Assembly: GCF_000420025.1 (NCBI RefSeq)
Contig: NZ_ATUD01000012.1
Location: 1-64,000, forward strand
From: Patulibacter americanus DSM 16676
GTDB lineage: Bacteria; Actinomycetota; Thermoleophilia; Solirubrobacterales; Solirubrobacteraceae
Reading direction: 5' to 3'
DNA length: 64,000 bases
Below the pieces are notes generated by a model that saw nothing but the letters and a program-made list of their open reading frames with translations, was not told where the DNA came from and made no database searches. Below are positions 1 to 7,367 of the stretch, piece by piece. The position numbers and the translations under genes were made by a program. Position 1 is the stretch's first letter. Each line of letters begins with the position of its first letter.

Positions 1-2
1 CA

Positions 3-10
3 GCCGATCA
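3..10 (+). promoter_or_regulatory. FliA-type -10 box of the flagellin gene
   Basis: GCCGATCA is identical to the -10 element of the other FliA-type promoters in this window and close to the Escherichia coli sigma-28 -10 (GCCGATAA). The -35 element would lie left of the window edge. Unlike the other sites, this one leaves a 13-nt leader that holds an AGGAG ribosome-binding site at 11-15. Confidence 0.75.
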
Positions 11-23
11 AGGAGATCAGCGC

Positions 24-830
24 ATGTCCCTTCGCATCAACACCAACGTCGAGGCGTTTAACGCGCATCGCAACCTCAACGGCACCAGCGACAAGATCGC
101 TAAGTCCATGGAGCGCCTGTCCTCGGGCCTGCGCATCAACCGCGCCAGCGATGACGCGGCGGGCCTGGCGATCTCCGAGAAGATGCGCGGCCAGATCGGT
201 GGTCTCGATCAGGCCAAGCGCAACGCCCAGGACGGCGTCTCGCTCGTCCAGACGGCGGAAGGTGCGCTGACGGAGGTTCACTCCATCCTGCAGCGTGTTC
301 GTACCCTGGCCGTGCAGTACCAGAACGGCACCGTCGGTGCCGACGACAAGGCCGCCATCGACGCCGAGGTCTCGCAGCTCACGACCGAGCTGGGCGCCAT
401 CGGCACGCGGGCGGACTTCAACGGCACGAAGCTGCTCGACGGCTCGACCGCCACGGTGACGTTCCAGGTCGGCGCGAACGACGACGAGACGACCACGGTC
501 GCCCTCGTCTCCCTCGCCACCGAGCTCGGCACGGTGTCCGGCGCGACGACGCTCTCGGGCGTCAGCCTCGCCTCGATCGACACGGCGATCAAGAACGTGT
601 CCCAGGTCCGCGCCGACTTCGGTGCAGTGCAGAACCGCCTGGAGCACACCCTGAACAGCCTGTCGGTCACGCAGGAGAACCTCACCGCCTCCGAGAGCCG
701 CATCCGCGACGTGGACATGGCCTCCGAGATGGTGTCGCTCACGAAGAACCAGATCCTGTCGCAGGCCGGCACGGCGATCCTCTCGCAGGCCAACCAGGCC
801 TCGCAGGGCGTGCTGTCCCTCCTGCGCTAG
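24..830 (+). CDS. fliC: Flagellin
   Basis: Structural subunit of the flagellar filament, 268 residues. The N-terminal D0/D1 region (SLRINTNVEAFNAHRNL, then RLSSGLRINRASDDAAGLAI) and the C-terminal D1/D0 region (ASESRIRDVDMASEMV to the end QGVLSLLR) are both complete. The central variable region, about residues 135-195, is short and rich in Thr and Ser, so this is a minimal flagellin without large D2/D3 domains. Those Thr/Ser residues are plausible O-glycosylation sites given the glycan genes that follow. The start has an AGGAG ribosome-binding site and a FliA-type -10 box upstream. A strong hairpin follows the stop, so the gene is probably monocistronic. Confidence 0.97.
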   Translation: MSLRINTNVEAFNAHRNLNGTSDKIAKSMERLSSGLRINRASDDAAGLAISEKMRGQIGGLDQAKRNAQDGVSLVQTAEGALTEVHSILQRVRTLAVQYQNGTVGADDKAAIDAEVSQLTTELGAIGTRADFNGTKLLDGSTATVTFQVGANDDETTTVALVSLATELGTVSGATTLSGVSLASIDTAIKNVSQVRADFGAVQNRLEHTLNSLSVTQENLTASESRIRDVDMASEMVSLTKNQILSQAGTAILSQANQASQGVLSLLR

Positions 831-840
831 ATCAGCCAGT

Positions 841-876
841 AGGACCGCAGGACCAGGACCGCAGGACCGCAGGACC
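841..876 (+). repeat. Short AGGACCGC direct repeats after flagellin
   Basis: The octamer AGGACCGC recurs at 841, 855 and 863, separated and followed by the truncated hexamer AGGACC. It lies between the flagellin stop and its terminator. It may be slippage-derived and has no known role. Confidence 0.6.
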
Positions 877-913
877 ACGACGCCCCCGGAGCTTCGGCCT
901 CGGGGGCGTCGTG
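876..913 (+). terminator. Terminator of the flagellin gene
   Basis: A perfect 13-bp inverted repeat (876-888 with 901-913, arm CACGACGCCCCCG) encloses a 12-nt loop with a TTCG core. No strong T-run follows, as is common in very GC-rich actinobacteria. It lies 46 nt after the flagellin stop. Confidence 0.75.
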
Positions 914-965
914 TCGTTCGGCCCCCCTCCGCGGGGGCCGGCCTGGTCCCCTCCCGCGTTTCGAT

Positions 966-992
966 TCAAGTCGCGGGGGAGAGGGCCGATCA
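966..992 (+). promoter_or_regulatory. FliA-type promoter of glycan operon 1
   Basis: TCAAGT at 966-971, a 13-nt spacer, and GCCGATCA at 985-992. The start codon at 1000 lies only 7 nt after the -10 box and has no ribosome-binding site, so transcription should begin at or next to the start codon. Confidence 0.8.
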
Positions 993-999
993 AGCGGGC

Positions 1000-3378
1000 A
1001 TGGCGTTGCGCTTGACCCCTGGACCCGCCCCGACCGCGAAGCCGCTCGTCGAGCGCCTCGCCCCGATCGCCGACGAGCTGCTGCGTCGTCACGATCTGTC
1101 CGGCTGGGTGAAGCTCTACGACGGCGTCGCCGCCGAGTCCGACCCGCACCGGCGCTACGAGGCTCGCCGCGTCCTGGCGTCCTTGGCCGTCAACCACGAC
1201 GCCGGCTCGACGGCGCAGACCGCCGCGCGGCTGCTCGTCGCCGCCGGCCGCCTCGTCCGCGTCCTCGAGGAGGATCCGCGGGAGCCCGTGCTGCTCAACG
1301 AGGCCGGCGTCGCGTTCTACGAGCTGGGCGCGCTCGACGCCGCCCAGGCCCTGTTCGTCGCCGCGCAGCGCCTCGACCCGACCCTCGCGGACGTCGCCCG
1401 CAACATCGGTGAGATCCGCCGGCGCCGCAAGTCCGGCGTCACGCGGATGCCGCTGCCGCAGGACGTGGCGCACGGCCTGCGCTCCCTGACCCCGCGCGCC
1501 GAGGCCATCGCCCGGGCCGCCCGCCCGGCGAAGGACCAGACCGTCTCGCTCTGCATGATCGTCAAGGACGAGGAGGCCATGCTCCCGCGCTGCCTCGACG
1601 CCGTCCGCGACTGGGTCGACGAGATGATCGTCGTCGACACCGGCTCGACTGACCGCACCGTCGAGATCGCGGAGCAGCGCGGCGCCCGCGTCCTGCACCA
1701 CGAGTGGCAGAACGACTTCTCCGCGGCCCGCAACGTGTCCTTCGACGCCGCGACCTGCGACTGGATCCTCTACCTCGACGCCGACGAGGTCCTCTTCGAC
1801 GGCGACGGCCCCCGGCTGCGCGAGCTGCTGACGCACACCTGGCGCGAGGCGATCTTCCTCATCGAGACGAACCACACGGGCGACCTCGAGGACGGCACCG
1901 CGACGACCCACGACGCGATGCGCCTCGTCCGTCGTCGCCCGGGACGCCGGTTCACCGGCCGGCTCCACGAGCAGCTGCAGGACATCCCGGCGTACCTGCC
2001 GGAGCGTCGCGAGATCTCGACGGTCCGCATCGAGCACTTCGGCTACCTCGGCGAGGTCCGCCAGCAGAAGGACAAGGGCACCCGCAACCGCGAGATCCTC
2101 GACCGGCAGTTCGCGGACGGCGACGTGTCGCCGTTCATGCGCTTCAACCTCGGCATGGAGCACGTCGCCGCCGGCGAGCACCACGCCGCCATCGAGCACC
2201 TCGAGCAGTCCTGGACCGACCTGGCCGACGACCCGGAGCGCGCGAGCTACGGGTTCATGCCGATGCTCGCGTCGCACCTCGTCGAGGCGCTGCGGACCGT
2301 CGGCCGCCTGGACGACGCGGATCGGCGCGCCGAGGAGGTCCTCGCGTTCTACCCGGCGTTCACCGACATCGTCCTGTTGCAGGCCCACGTCGCGCACCTG
2401 CGGGGCGACGACGCCCGGGCGGAGGAGCGCTACCGCACCTGCCTGCAGATGGGCGACGCGCCGAGCACGCTCGTCGCCGCCCGCGGCGCCGGCACGTTCC
2501 TCGCGGCCCGCGGCCTGGCCGACCTGCTGTCCACGACGGACCGCACGGCCGAGGCCGAGGAGCTCCTCACGGACGCCCTGCGCCGCTGGCCCGAGCACCT
2601 CCGCACCGCGGAGTCGCTCGCGGCCCTCCTGCGCAAGCGCGGCCTGTCGGGCGCCGAGACGCTGGCCCGCATCGGCGAGCTGGTGACGGAGCTGCCGCCG
2701 TCCGGCCGCTTCCTCGTCGCCGGCGCGCTGCACCGCTCGGGCGCCACGGAGGAGGCCGAGGCCGAGCTGCGTGCCGTGCTGCAGGCCCGCCCCGGCTCCG
2801 ACGCCGCCCGCGTGCTGCTGGTCGAGACGCTCCTGCTGCAGGACCGCCTCGGCGACGCCCTGGTCGAGGCGGCCCTCGTGGCGCCGGGCGCGAACCGCGA
2901 GCCCGCCGCCCTGCGCCACGCCGCGTTCGCCGGCATCGCCGCCGGCTTGCCGGTCGACGACGTCCTGGCCCGCGCCGCCGGCGTGCTGCCCCCGGCGGAG
3001 CACGCGCTGTTCTGCGCGTGGGCCGGCCGCGACGTCTCGCTCGCGCCGTCCGCCGCCGACCTGGTGCTCACGATGCTCAACGCCCTCGCCCGCCTCGAGC
3101 GCTACGAGGCCTTCGAGGCCCTCGCCGGCGTCTTCGAGCGGATCGGCCTGCCGTGGCGCGATCGCCGCGAGCAGCTCGCCCGCCTGTACGTGCGCCGCGG
3201 GTTCCTGCAGTCGGCCGCCGACGAGTGGATGGCCGTCGTCGAGCGCTCCGGCCCGGACGCCGACGCCCTTCGTGGCCTGGCGATCGTCGCCGCCGAGATG
3301 GGCCTGGAGGAGGACGCCGCGATCTTCGCCGCCGACGCCGAGGCCCTCGAGGGCGCCGTCGCCGGGGCCACCCGATGA
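1000..3378 (+). CDS. Family 2 glycosyltransferase with TPR-like tail
   Basis: 792 residues. A GT-A family 2 glycosyltransferase domain runs from about residue 178 to 360: VSLCMIVKDEEAMLPRCLDA, then VVDTGSTDRT, and the metal/nucleotide-binding LDADE near residue 257. It is flanked by an Ala/Leu/Arg-rich helical region before it (1-170) and a long one after it (370-792), which look like tetratricopeptide repeats that could hold a protein acceptor. This layout is known from GT2-TPR enzymes that glycosylate peptides or proteins. It is the first gene of a three-gene FliA-promoted operon just downstream of flagellin and overlaps the next gene by 4 bp. Flagellin as acceptor is inferred; donor sugar unknown. 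Confidence 0.85.
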   Translation: MALRLTPGPAPTAKPLVERLAPIADELLRRHDLSGWVKLYDGVAAESDPHRRYEARRVLASLAVNHDAGSTAQTAARLLVAAGRLVRVLEEDPREPVLLNEAGVAFYELGALDAAQALFVAAQRLDPTLADVARNIGEIRRRRKSGVTRMPLPQDVAHGLRSLTPRAEAIARAARPAKDQTVSLCMIVKDEEAMLPRCLDAVRDWVDEMIVVDTGSTDRTVEIAEQRGARVLHHEWQNDFSAARNVSFDAATCDWILYLDADEVLFDGDGPRLRELLTHTWREAIFLIETNHTGDLEDGTATTHDAMRLVRRRPGRRFTGRLHEQLQDIPAYLPERREISTVRIEHFGYLGEVRQQKDKGTRNREILDRQFADGDVSPFMRFNLGMEHVAAGEHHAAIEHLEQSWTDLADDPERASYGFMPMLASHLVEALRTVGRLDDADRRAEEVLAFYPAFTDIVLLQAHVAHLRGDDARAEERYRTCLQMGDAPSTLVAARGAGTFLAARGLADLLSTTDRTAEAEELLTDALRRWPEHLRTAESLAALLRKRGLSGAETLARIGELVTELPPSGRFLVAGALHRSGATEEAEAELRAVLQARPGSDAARVLLVETLLLQDRLGDALVEAALVAPGANREPAALRHAAFAGIAAGLPVDDVLARAAGVLPPAEHALFCAWAGRDVSLAPSAADLVLTMLNALARLERYEAFEALAGVFERIGLPWRDRREQLARLYVRRGFLQSAADEWMAVVERSGPDADALRGLAIVAAEMGLEEDAAIFAADAEALEGAVAGATR

Positions 3379-4079
3379 CGGCGGAGGTCGGCGCCGGCGT
3401 CCGCCGGACGGACCACGAGGACGAGTACTTCCTCTGGCAGCGCCCCGAGCTGCGCGTGCGGGTGCCGGAGTCGGCCCGCCGCGTGCTCGACGTCGGCTGC
3501 GGCGCCGGGGGTCTCGGCGCCGCGCTGAAGGCCGAGCGCCCGGGCCTGCACGTCGCGGGCATCGAGGGCTTCCCCGAGGCCGCCGCCGAGGCCCGTGGGG
3601 TGCTCGACGAGGTCCTCGAGCTCGACCTCGACACCCTCGACGCCCTGCCGCACGCGGCGGGCCACTTCGACGCGATGATCTTCGGCGACGTCCTGGAGCA
3701 CCTGCGCGACCCGGAGCGTCTGCTGCGCGTCCTGCTGCCGCACCTCGCTCCGGACGGCGTGTTCGTCTGCTCGATCCCGAACGTCAAGCACTGGAGCGTC
3801 GTCGTCCCGCTGCTGGTGAACGACCGCTGGACCTACGAGGACGCCGGCCTGCTGGACCGCACCCACGTGCACTTCTTCACGCTCGACGAGATCGGGTTGA
3901 TGCTCGATCGGCTCGGGCTCGAGGCGGCGGAGATCGGCGTGAACGACCACGCCCCGCTGCCCCCGGGGCTCGAGCCGCTCGTCGACGCCGCGGTGCGCCT
4001 CGGCGCCGAGCGCGAGGAGACCGCCGCCCGCCTGGGCGCGTACCAGTATCTGCTGACCGTCCGGAGGGCCGGCGCATGA
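3375..4079 (+). CDS. Class I SAM-dependent methyltransferase
   Basis: 234 residues. The Rossmann-fold SAM-binding motif I (VLDVGCGAGGLG, near residues 36-47) is followed by the acidic E-G-F loop, then FDAMIFGDVLEHLRDP and an LLPHLAPDGVFVCSIPN strand typical of sugar or small-molecule O-methyltransferases in glycan clusters. ATGA overlaps at both ends join it to the glycosyltransferases on either side, so translation is probably coupled. A likely job is methylating a sugar or sugar-chain terminus, but the substrate cannot be told from sequence. Confidence 0.85.
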   Translation: MTAEVGAGVRRTDHEDEYFLWQRPELRVRVPESARRVLDVGCGAGGLGAALKAERPGLHVAGIEGFPEAAAEARGVLDEVLELDLDTLDALPHAAGHFDAMIFGDVLEHLRDPERLLRVLLPHLAPDGVFVCSIPNVKHWSVVVPLLVNDRWTYEDAGLLDRTHVHFFTLDEIGLMLDRLGLEAAEIGVNDHAPLPPGLEPLVDAAVRLGAEREETAARLGAYQYLLTVRRAGA

Positions 4080-5245
4080 GCATCCCCGTCTCGATCGTCG
4101 TCCCGCTCACCGGCGGCCCCGAGGCCGCGCTGCGCTGCCTCGTCGCGCTCTCCGACGTGCCCGACGTCCCGGTCCACGAGGTGGTCGTCGTCGACGACGC
4201 CTCCGTCGGCCTCGAGGACCTGCTGGCCCGCATCGACGGCGACGCCGCCGTCGTCCGCCGCGCCCAGCGCGGCGGCCTGGCCGCCGCGTGGCGCTCCGGC
4301 ATCGAGCGCGCCACGGGTGAGGTCGTCGTGCTGCTCGCCGGCGCCCCCGAGGTCGCGCCGGACTTCCTGGGTCCGCTGCACGCCGCGCTCTCGGGGGCCG
4401 GCGTCGCCGTGGCGACGGCCGGCGCGGGCGATCCCGTCGCCGCGCCGGCGCTCGCCGCCCGCCGCGACGCCCTCCGCGCGCTCCCCGTTCTCGACGTGCC
4501 CGACGCGCTGGCCCCGGCCGCCGTCACGGCGCGCCTGGCCGCCGCCGGCGCCGTCGTGCCGTGCCCGGGCTCCCGCGTCGGCGTGGCCCCGACCCGCGAC
4601 GCGGCCGGGCGCGGCCTCGACCGCAACCCGCCGGGGACCCCGCCCGAGCTCACCGTCGTGATCCCGACGCTCGACGCCACGAGCGAGCGCCTGCGCCGCT
4701 GCGTCGCCGCCATCGGCCGCGCCACCCAGGCGCCGCACGACATCGTGATCGTCGACAACGGCGCGCCGCCACAGGGCTTCACCGCGCCGGTCAACGCCGG
4801 CATCCGCGCCGCCCGTGGCCGTTTCGTGGTCGTCTGCAACGACGACGTCGAGGTCCTCCCGGGCTGGTGGCCGCCGCTGCGCGACGCGCTCGAGGCCGGC
4901 GCCCCGGTGGCGTTCCCGCAGACGATCGACGGCGCGATGCGCCACGACTTCGCCGCGTGGTGCTTCGCCGTCTCGCGCGTCGCCATCGAGCGGCACGCGG
5001 TCGAGCCCGGCGAGTTCTTCCACCCCGGCCTGCGGGTCTGGTACCAGGACACCGACCTGCTCCTGCGCCTGCGCGCGGCGGGCACCCCGCCGGTCTTCGT
5101 GCCCGACGCGCACGTGCGCCACGGCCTCAGCGAGACCGTAGCCACCGAGGACCCGGCGCTGCGCGCGTGGATCGACCGTCAGGTCGAGGACGACCGCCGG
5201 GCCTTCGAGCGCCTGCACCCGACGGCGGTCGTGACCGGGGGCTGA
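4076..5245 (+). CDS. Tandem double family 2 glycosyltransferase
   Basis: 389 residues with two GT2-like halves. The C-terminal half (about 190-389) is canonical: LTVVIPTLDATSERLRRC, IVIVDNGAP, and the DxD-type segment VVCNDDVEVLPGWW. The N-terminal half (1-170) starts with the same fold (VSIVVPLTGG, VVVVDDAS), but where the acidic DxD motif belongs it reads VVLLAGAPEVAPDF. It is therefore probably inactive and structural, or contributes to acceptor binding. This is the third gene of the FliA-promoted operon; it overlaps the methyltransferase by 4 bp and ends the operon facing ridA. Confidence 0.85.
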   Translation: MSIPVSIVVPLTGGPEAALRCLVALSDVPDVPVHEVVVVDDASVGLEDLLARIDGDAAVVRRAQRGGLAAAWRSGIERATGEVVVLLAGAPEVAPDFLGPLHAALSGAGVAVATAGAGDPVAAPALAARRDALRALPVLDVPDALAPAAVTARLAAAGAVVPCPGSRVGVAPTRDAAGRGLDRNPPGTPPELTVVIPTLDATSERLRRCVAAIGRATQAPHDIVIVDNGAPPQGFTAPVNAGIRAARGRFVVVCNDDVEVLPGWWPPLRDALEAGAPVAFPQTIDGAMRHDFAAWCFAVSRVAIERHAVEPGEFFHPGLRVWYQDTDLLLRLRAAGTPPVFVPDAHVRHGLSETVATEDPALRAWIDRQVEDDRRAFERLHPTAVVTGG

Positions 5246-5265
5246 GGCCCCCCCGGGGCGATCCG

Positions 5266-5676
5266 TCAGTCGAGGATCGCGGTCGCGTCGATCTCGACGA
5301 GCAGCTCGGGGCCGGCGAGCGCGGCGACGCCGATGCCGGTCAGCGGGGCCTGGGGGACGGGCACCCCGAGCCGGTCCGCCGCGCGGGCCACCCCCTCGAC
5401 GTACGCCGCCATCTTGTCCGGCGTCCAGTCGACGAGGTAGACGGTGAACTTGACGACATCGGCCAGGGTGCCGCCCACGGCGGCCAGCGCAGTGGCGACG
5501 TTCAGGAGGGACTGCTCGACCTGGGCGGCCAGGTCGCCGACGCCGACCGTCGCGCCGTCGGCGTCCCACGAGACCTGGCCCGCCAGGAACACCTGCCGCG
5601 AGCCGGTGGCGACGGCGACGTGGTGGTAGAGGTCGACCTGCGGGATGCCGGCGGGGTTCGTGAGCGTGATGGACAT
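5266..5676 (-). CDS. RidA family protein (Rid/YjgF)
   Basis: 136 residues. RidA-family trimers hydrolyse reactive enamine/imine intermediates from PLP enzymes. Recognisable parts are QVFLAGQVSWDADG near the N-terminus, the QVEQSLLNVATAL helix, VVKFTVYLVD, and the C-terminal PEVLVEIDATA-like strand. I do not see the archetypal RidA active-site arginine in its usual context, so it may be one of the Rid subfamilies with another role. The start at 5676 has a clear AAGGAG ribosome-binding site 7 nt away. It is divergent from a TetR-type regulator with a palindromic operator between them. Confidence 0.85.
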   Translation of the reverse strand: MSITLTNPAGIPQVDLYHHVAVATGSRQVFLAGQVSWDADGATVGVGDLAAQVEQSLLNVATALAAVGGTLADVVKFTVYLVDWTPDKMAAYVEGVARAADRLGVPVPQAPLTGIGVAALAGPELLVEIDATAILD

Positions 5677-5720
5677 GCGGTGCTCCTTCGGGATGGTCCG
5701 GGGAATCCGGTCCGCATCAC

Positions 5721-5740
5721 CATAGCATTGCAATGCTATG
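5721..5740. promoter_or_regulatory. Perfect 20-bp palindromic operator between ridA and tetR
   Basis: CATAGCATTGCAATGCTATG is a perfect inverted repeat and an AT-rich spot in a very GC-rich window. It lies 13 nt upstream of the tetR -10 box, where a -35 would be, and 45 nt upstream of ridA. It is the obvious binding site for the TetR-type repressor and would control both genes. Confidence 0.85.
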
Positions 5741-5752
5741 CAACGTTCCCGG

Positions 5753-5758
5753 TAGGGT
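5753..5758 (+). promoter_or_regulatory. -10 box of the TetR-type regulator
   Basis: TAGGGT lies 8 nt upstream of the start codon at 5767, in the leaderless geometry seen at many genes in the window. Confidence 0.5.
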
Positions 5759-5766
5759 CCGCGGCC

Positions 5767-6438
5767 ATGGCCAGGCCCAAGGACCCGGCGGTCCGCACGC
5801 TCCTCGTGGAGCGGGCCGCCCACATGCTGCGCACCCGCGAGCCGATCACCCTGCGCTCGCTCGTCGCGGGAACGGGCGTCTCGACGATGGCCGTCTACAC
5901 GCACTTCGCCGGTATGGACGGCGTGTGGAGCGCCCTGCGGCAGGAGGGGTTCACCCGGCTGGCGGGGTGGCTGGCGACCGTCGAGCCGACGACGGACCCC
6001 GTCCGGGACCTGGCGGCGCTGCTGGCCGCCTACCTGCGCAACGCGCTCGACCACCCCGACCTCTACCGCGTGATGTTCGACGCGAGCTTCCCCCTCGAGG
6101 ATCCGGACGCGGCCGAGGCGACCCTGCTCGTGCTCGTCGCGGCGGCGGAGCGGGGCGTCGAGGCGGGCCGGTACCGCCCCGACGTGGACCCGCTCGAGCT
6201 CGCCACGGAGAGCTGGGCGACGTGCCACGGGCTCGTCTCGCTCGTCACGCCGGGACCGCTGCCGCGCACCCGCCTGGACCTCGGTGTGCGGATGCTGACG
6301 GCGCTCTACGTCGCGGCGGGGGACGAGCCGGAGCGCTGTCGGGCGTCGGTGGCCGATGGGTGGGGCGGTCTGCTGCAGGCCGGCGGCCGGCCGATCGGCG
6401 CGGCGCAGCCGCCCGCTCAGCCCAGGTCGAGCACGTAG
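5767..6438 (+). CDS. TetR/AcrR family transcriptional regulator
   Basis: 223 residues. The N-terminal helix-turn-helix covers about residues 8-55 (ITLRSLVAGTGVSTMAVYTHFAGMDGVWSAL), with the usual V-x-x-Y-x-H-F recognition helix. The rest is a helical ligand-binding domain (about 70-200) of the WHG/TetR_C type. It is divergent from the RidA gene, and the perfect palindrome at 5721-5740 is its likely operator. It probably represses the RidA gene and itself in response to a small molecule. Its 3' end overlaps the convergent downstream gene by 22 bp. Confidence 0.9.
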   Translation: MARPKDPAVRTLLVERAAHMLRTREPITLRSLVAGTGVSTMAVYTHFAGMDGVWSALRQEGFTRLAGWLATVEPTTDPVRDLAALLAAYLRNALDHPDLYRVMFDASFPLEDPDAAEATLLVLVAAAERGVEAGRYRPDVDPLELATESWATCHGLVSLVTPGPLPRTRLDLGVRMLTALYVAAGDEPERCRASVADGWGGLLQAGGRPIGAAQPPAQPRSST

Positions 6439-7367
6439 CGGTCGTAGACCGTGGTGCTGCCGCCGTAGCTCTCCTTGTTGCGGACGAGCCCGGCGTTGAG
6501 CGTGCGGCCCTCGTCCTCCGTGGAGATGCCGAAGTCGAAGTACGGCGTGGCCGCGTGCACGTCGGTGAGCAGGCGGTCGACGATCGCGTCGATTGCGGCG
6601 GCGTCGCGGCCCTCGGGGCCGGCGGCGATGTACTGCGCGTGGGCGACGAGCGGCGTGCTGTAGACGACCACGCCGCCCAGGACGGGGGCGCCCGGCGCCT
6701 CGCGGGCGGTGTAGAGGCGGATCTCGTCGGGGAACCGCGCCGCCAGGAGGGCGATCTCGTCGGCGGTATGGACCGGCGCGACGCCGTGGCGCTCGCGGAG
6801 CGTCGCCTCCTCCAGCGCCCAGAATCCGTGGAGGTCGAGGTCGTGGGCGACGTGCAGGCGACGGCCGCGCTTGACGGCCGCGCGGCGGCCCTTGCTGTAG
6901 GCCGGGCGCTCCGCGGTGCGGATCGTCGTGGCGAGGTCGCGGCGCACGACCCGTGCTCCGAGCGCCCAGAGGGCGTGCAGGTCGTCCTCGGCGGGGGTGC
7001 GGTGGTAGATGTGCGGCGCGGGCTTGTAGACGAGCTCGCGCACGCCGACGGCACGGAGCGCGTCGATGAGGCCCTCGAGCCAGGCGCGCACCCGGGTGGC
7101 CGAGGACGCGCCGTCGCAGATCAAGCCGCCGAAGGTCAGGCCCCCGTGGCTCGTGACGACGTCGCCCGCGCGGCTGGCGGGCAGCGCGGCGCGGAGCGTG
7201 CCGTCGACGAGGACCACGAGCGAGTGGTCGGCGAAGCGGTCGGCGTGGTACTCGAGGTAGCCCCGGCGCAGGAGCACGTGGGGCACGCGGGAGCGCTCCA
7301 CGAGGGCGTCCCAGGCGGCGGCGTCCTCCGGGCGGTAGCGGCGGATCTCGACGGGGGCCGCCGTCAC
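6417..7367 (-). CDS. GNAT/FemAB-like acyltransferase in glycan operon
   Basis: 316 residues. The N-terminal VEIRRYRPEDAAAWDALVER segment and the C-terminal YFDFGISTEDEGRTLNAGL segment resemble the GNAT/FemAB-fold proteins found in O-antigen and glycan clusters. A plausible role is N-acylation of an amino sugar, which the FdtA/FdtB-type genes at 11043-12577 would supply; this is inference. The GTG start overlaps the stop of the upstream glycosyltransferase (GTGA, 4 bp), so the two form an operon. It converges with tetR. Confidence 0.65.
   Translation of the reverse strand: MTAAPVEIRRYRPEDAAAWDALVERSRVPHVLLRRGYLEYHADRFADHSLVVLVDGTLRAALPASRAGDVVTSHGGLTFGGLICDGASSATRVRAWLEGLIDALRAVGVRELVYKPAPHIYHRTPAEDDLHALWALGARVVRRDLATTIRTAERPAYSKGRRAAVKRGRRLHVAHDLDLHGFWALEEATLRERHGVAPVHTADEIALLAARFPDEIRLYTAREAPGAPVLGGVVVYSTPLVAHAQYIAAGPEGRDAAAIDAIVDRLLTDVHAATPYFDFGISTEDEGRTLNAGLVRNKESYGGSTTVYDRYVLDLG

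Noticed and set aside
832-3003. Long minus-strand open frame opposite the GT2-TPR gene
   Set aside because: Arg/Gly/Ala-rich translation without domains; it is the antisense shadow of a well-supported gene. The same applies to dozens of long frames in this GC-rich window.
6417-6438. Possible frameshift or misassembly at the tetR/acyltransferase junction
   Set aside because: A 22-bp overlap of convergent 3' ends is common in compact genomes and both proteins end normally.
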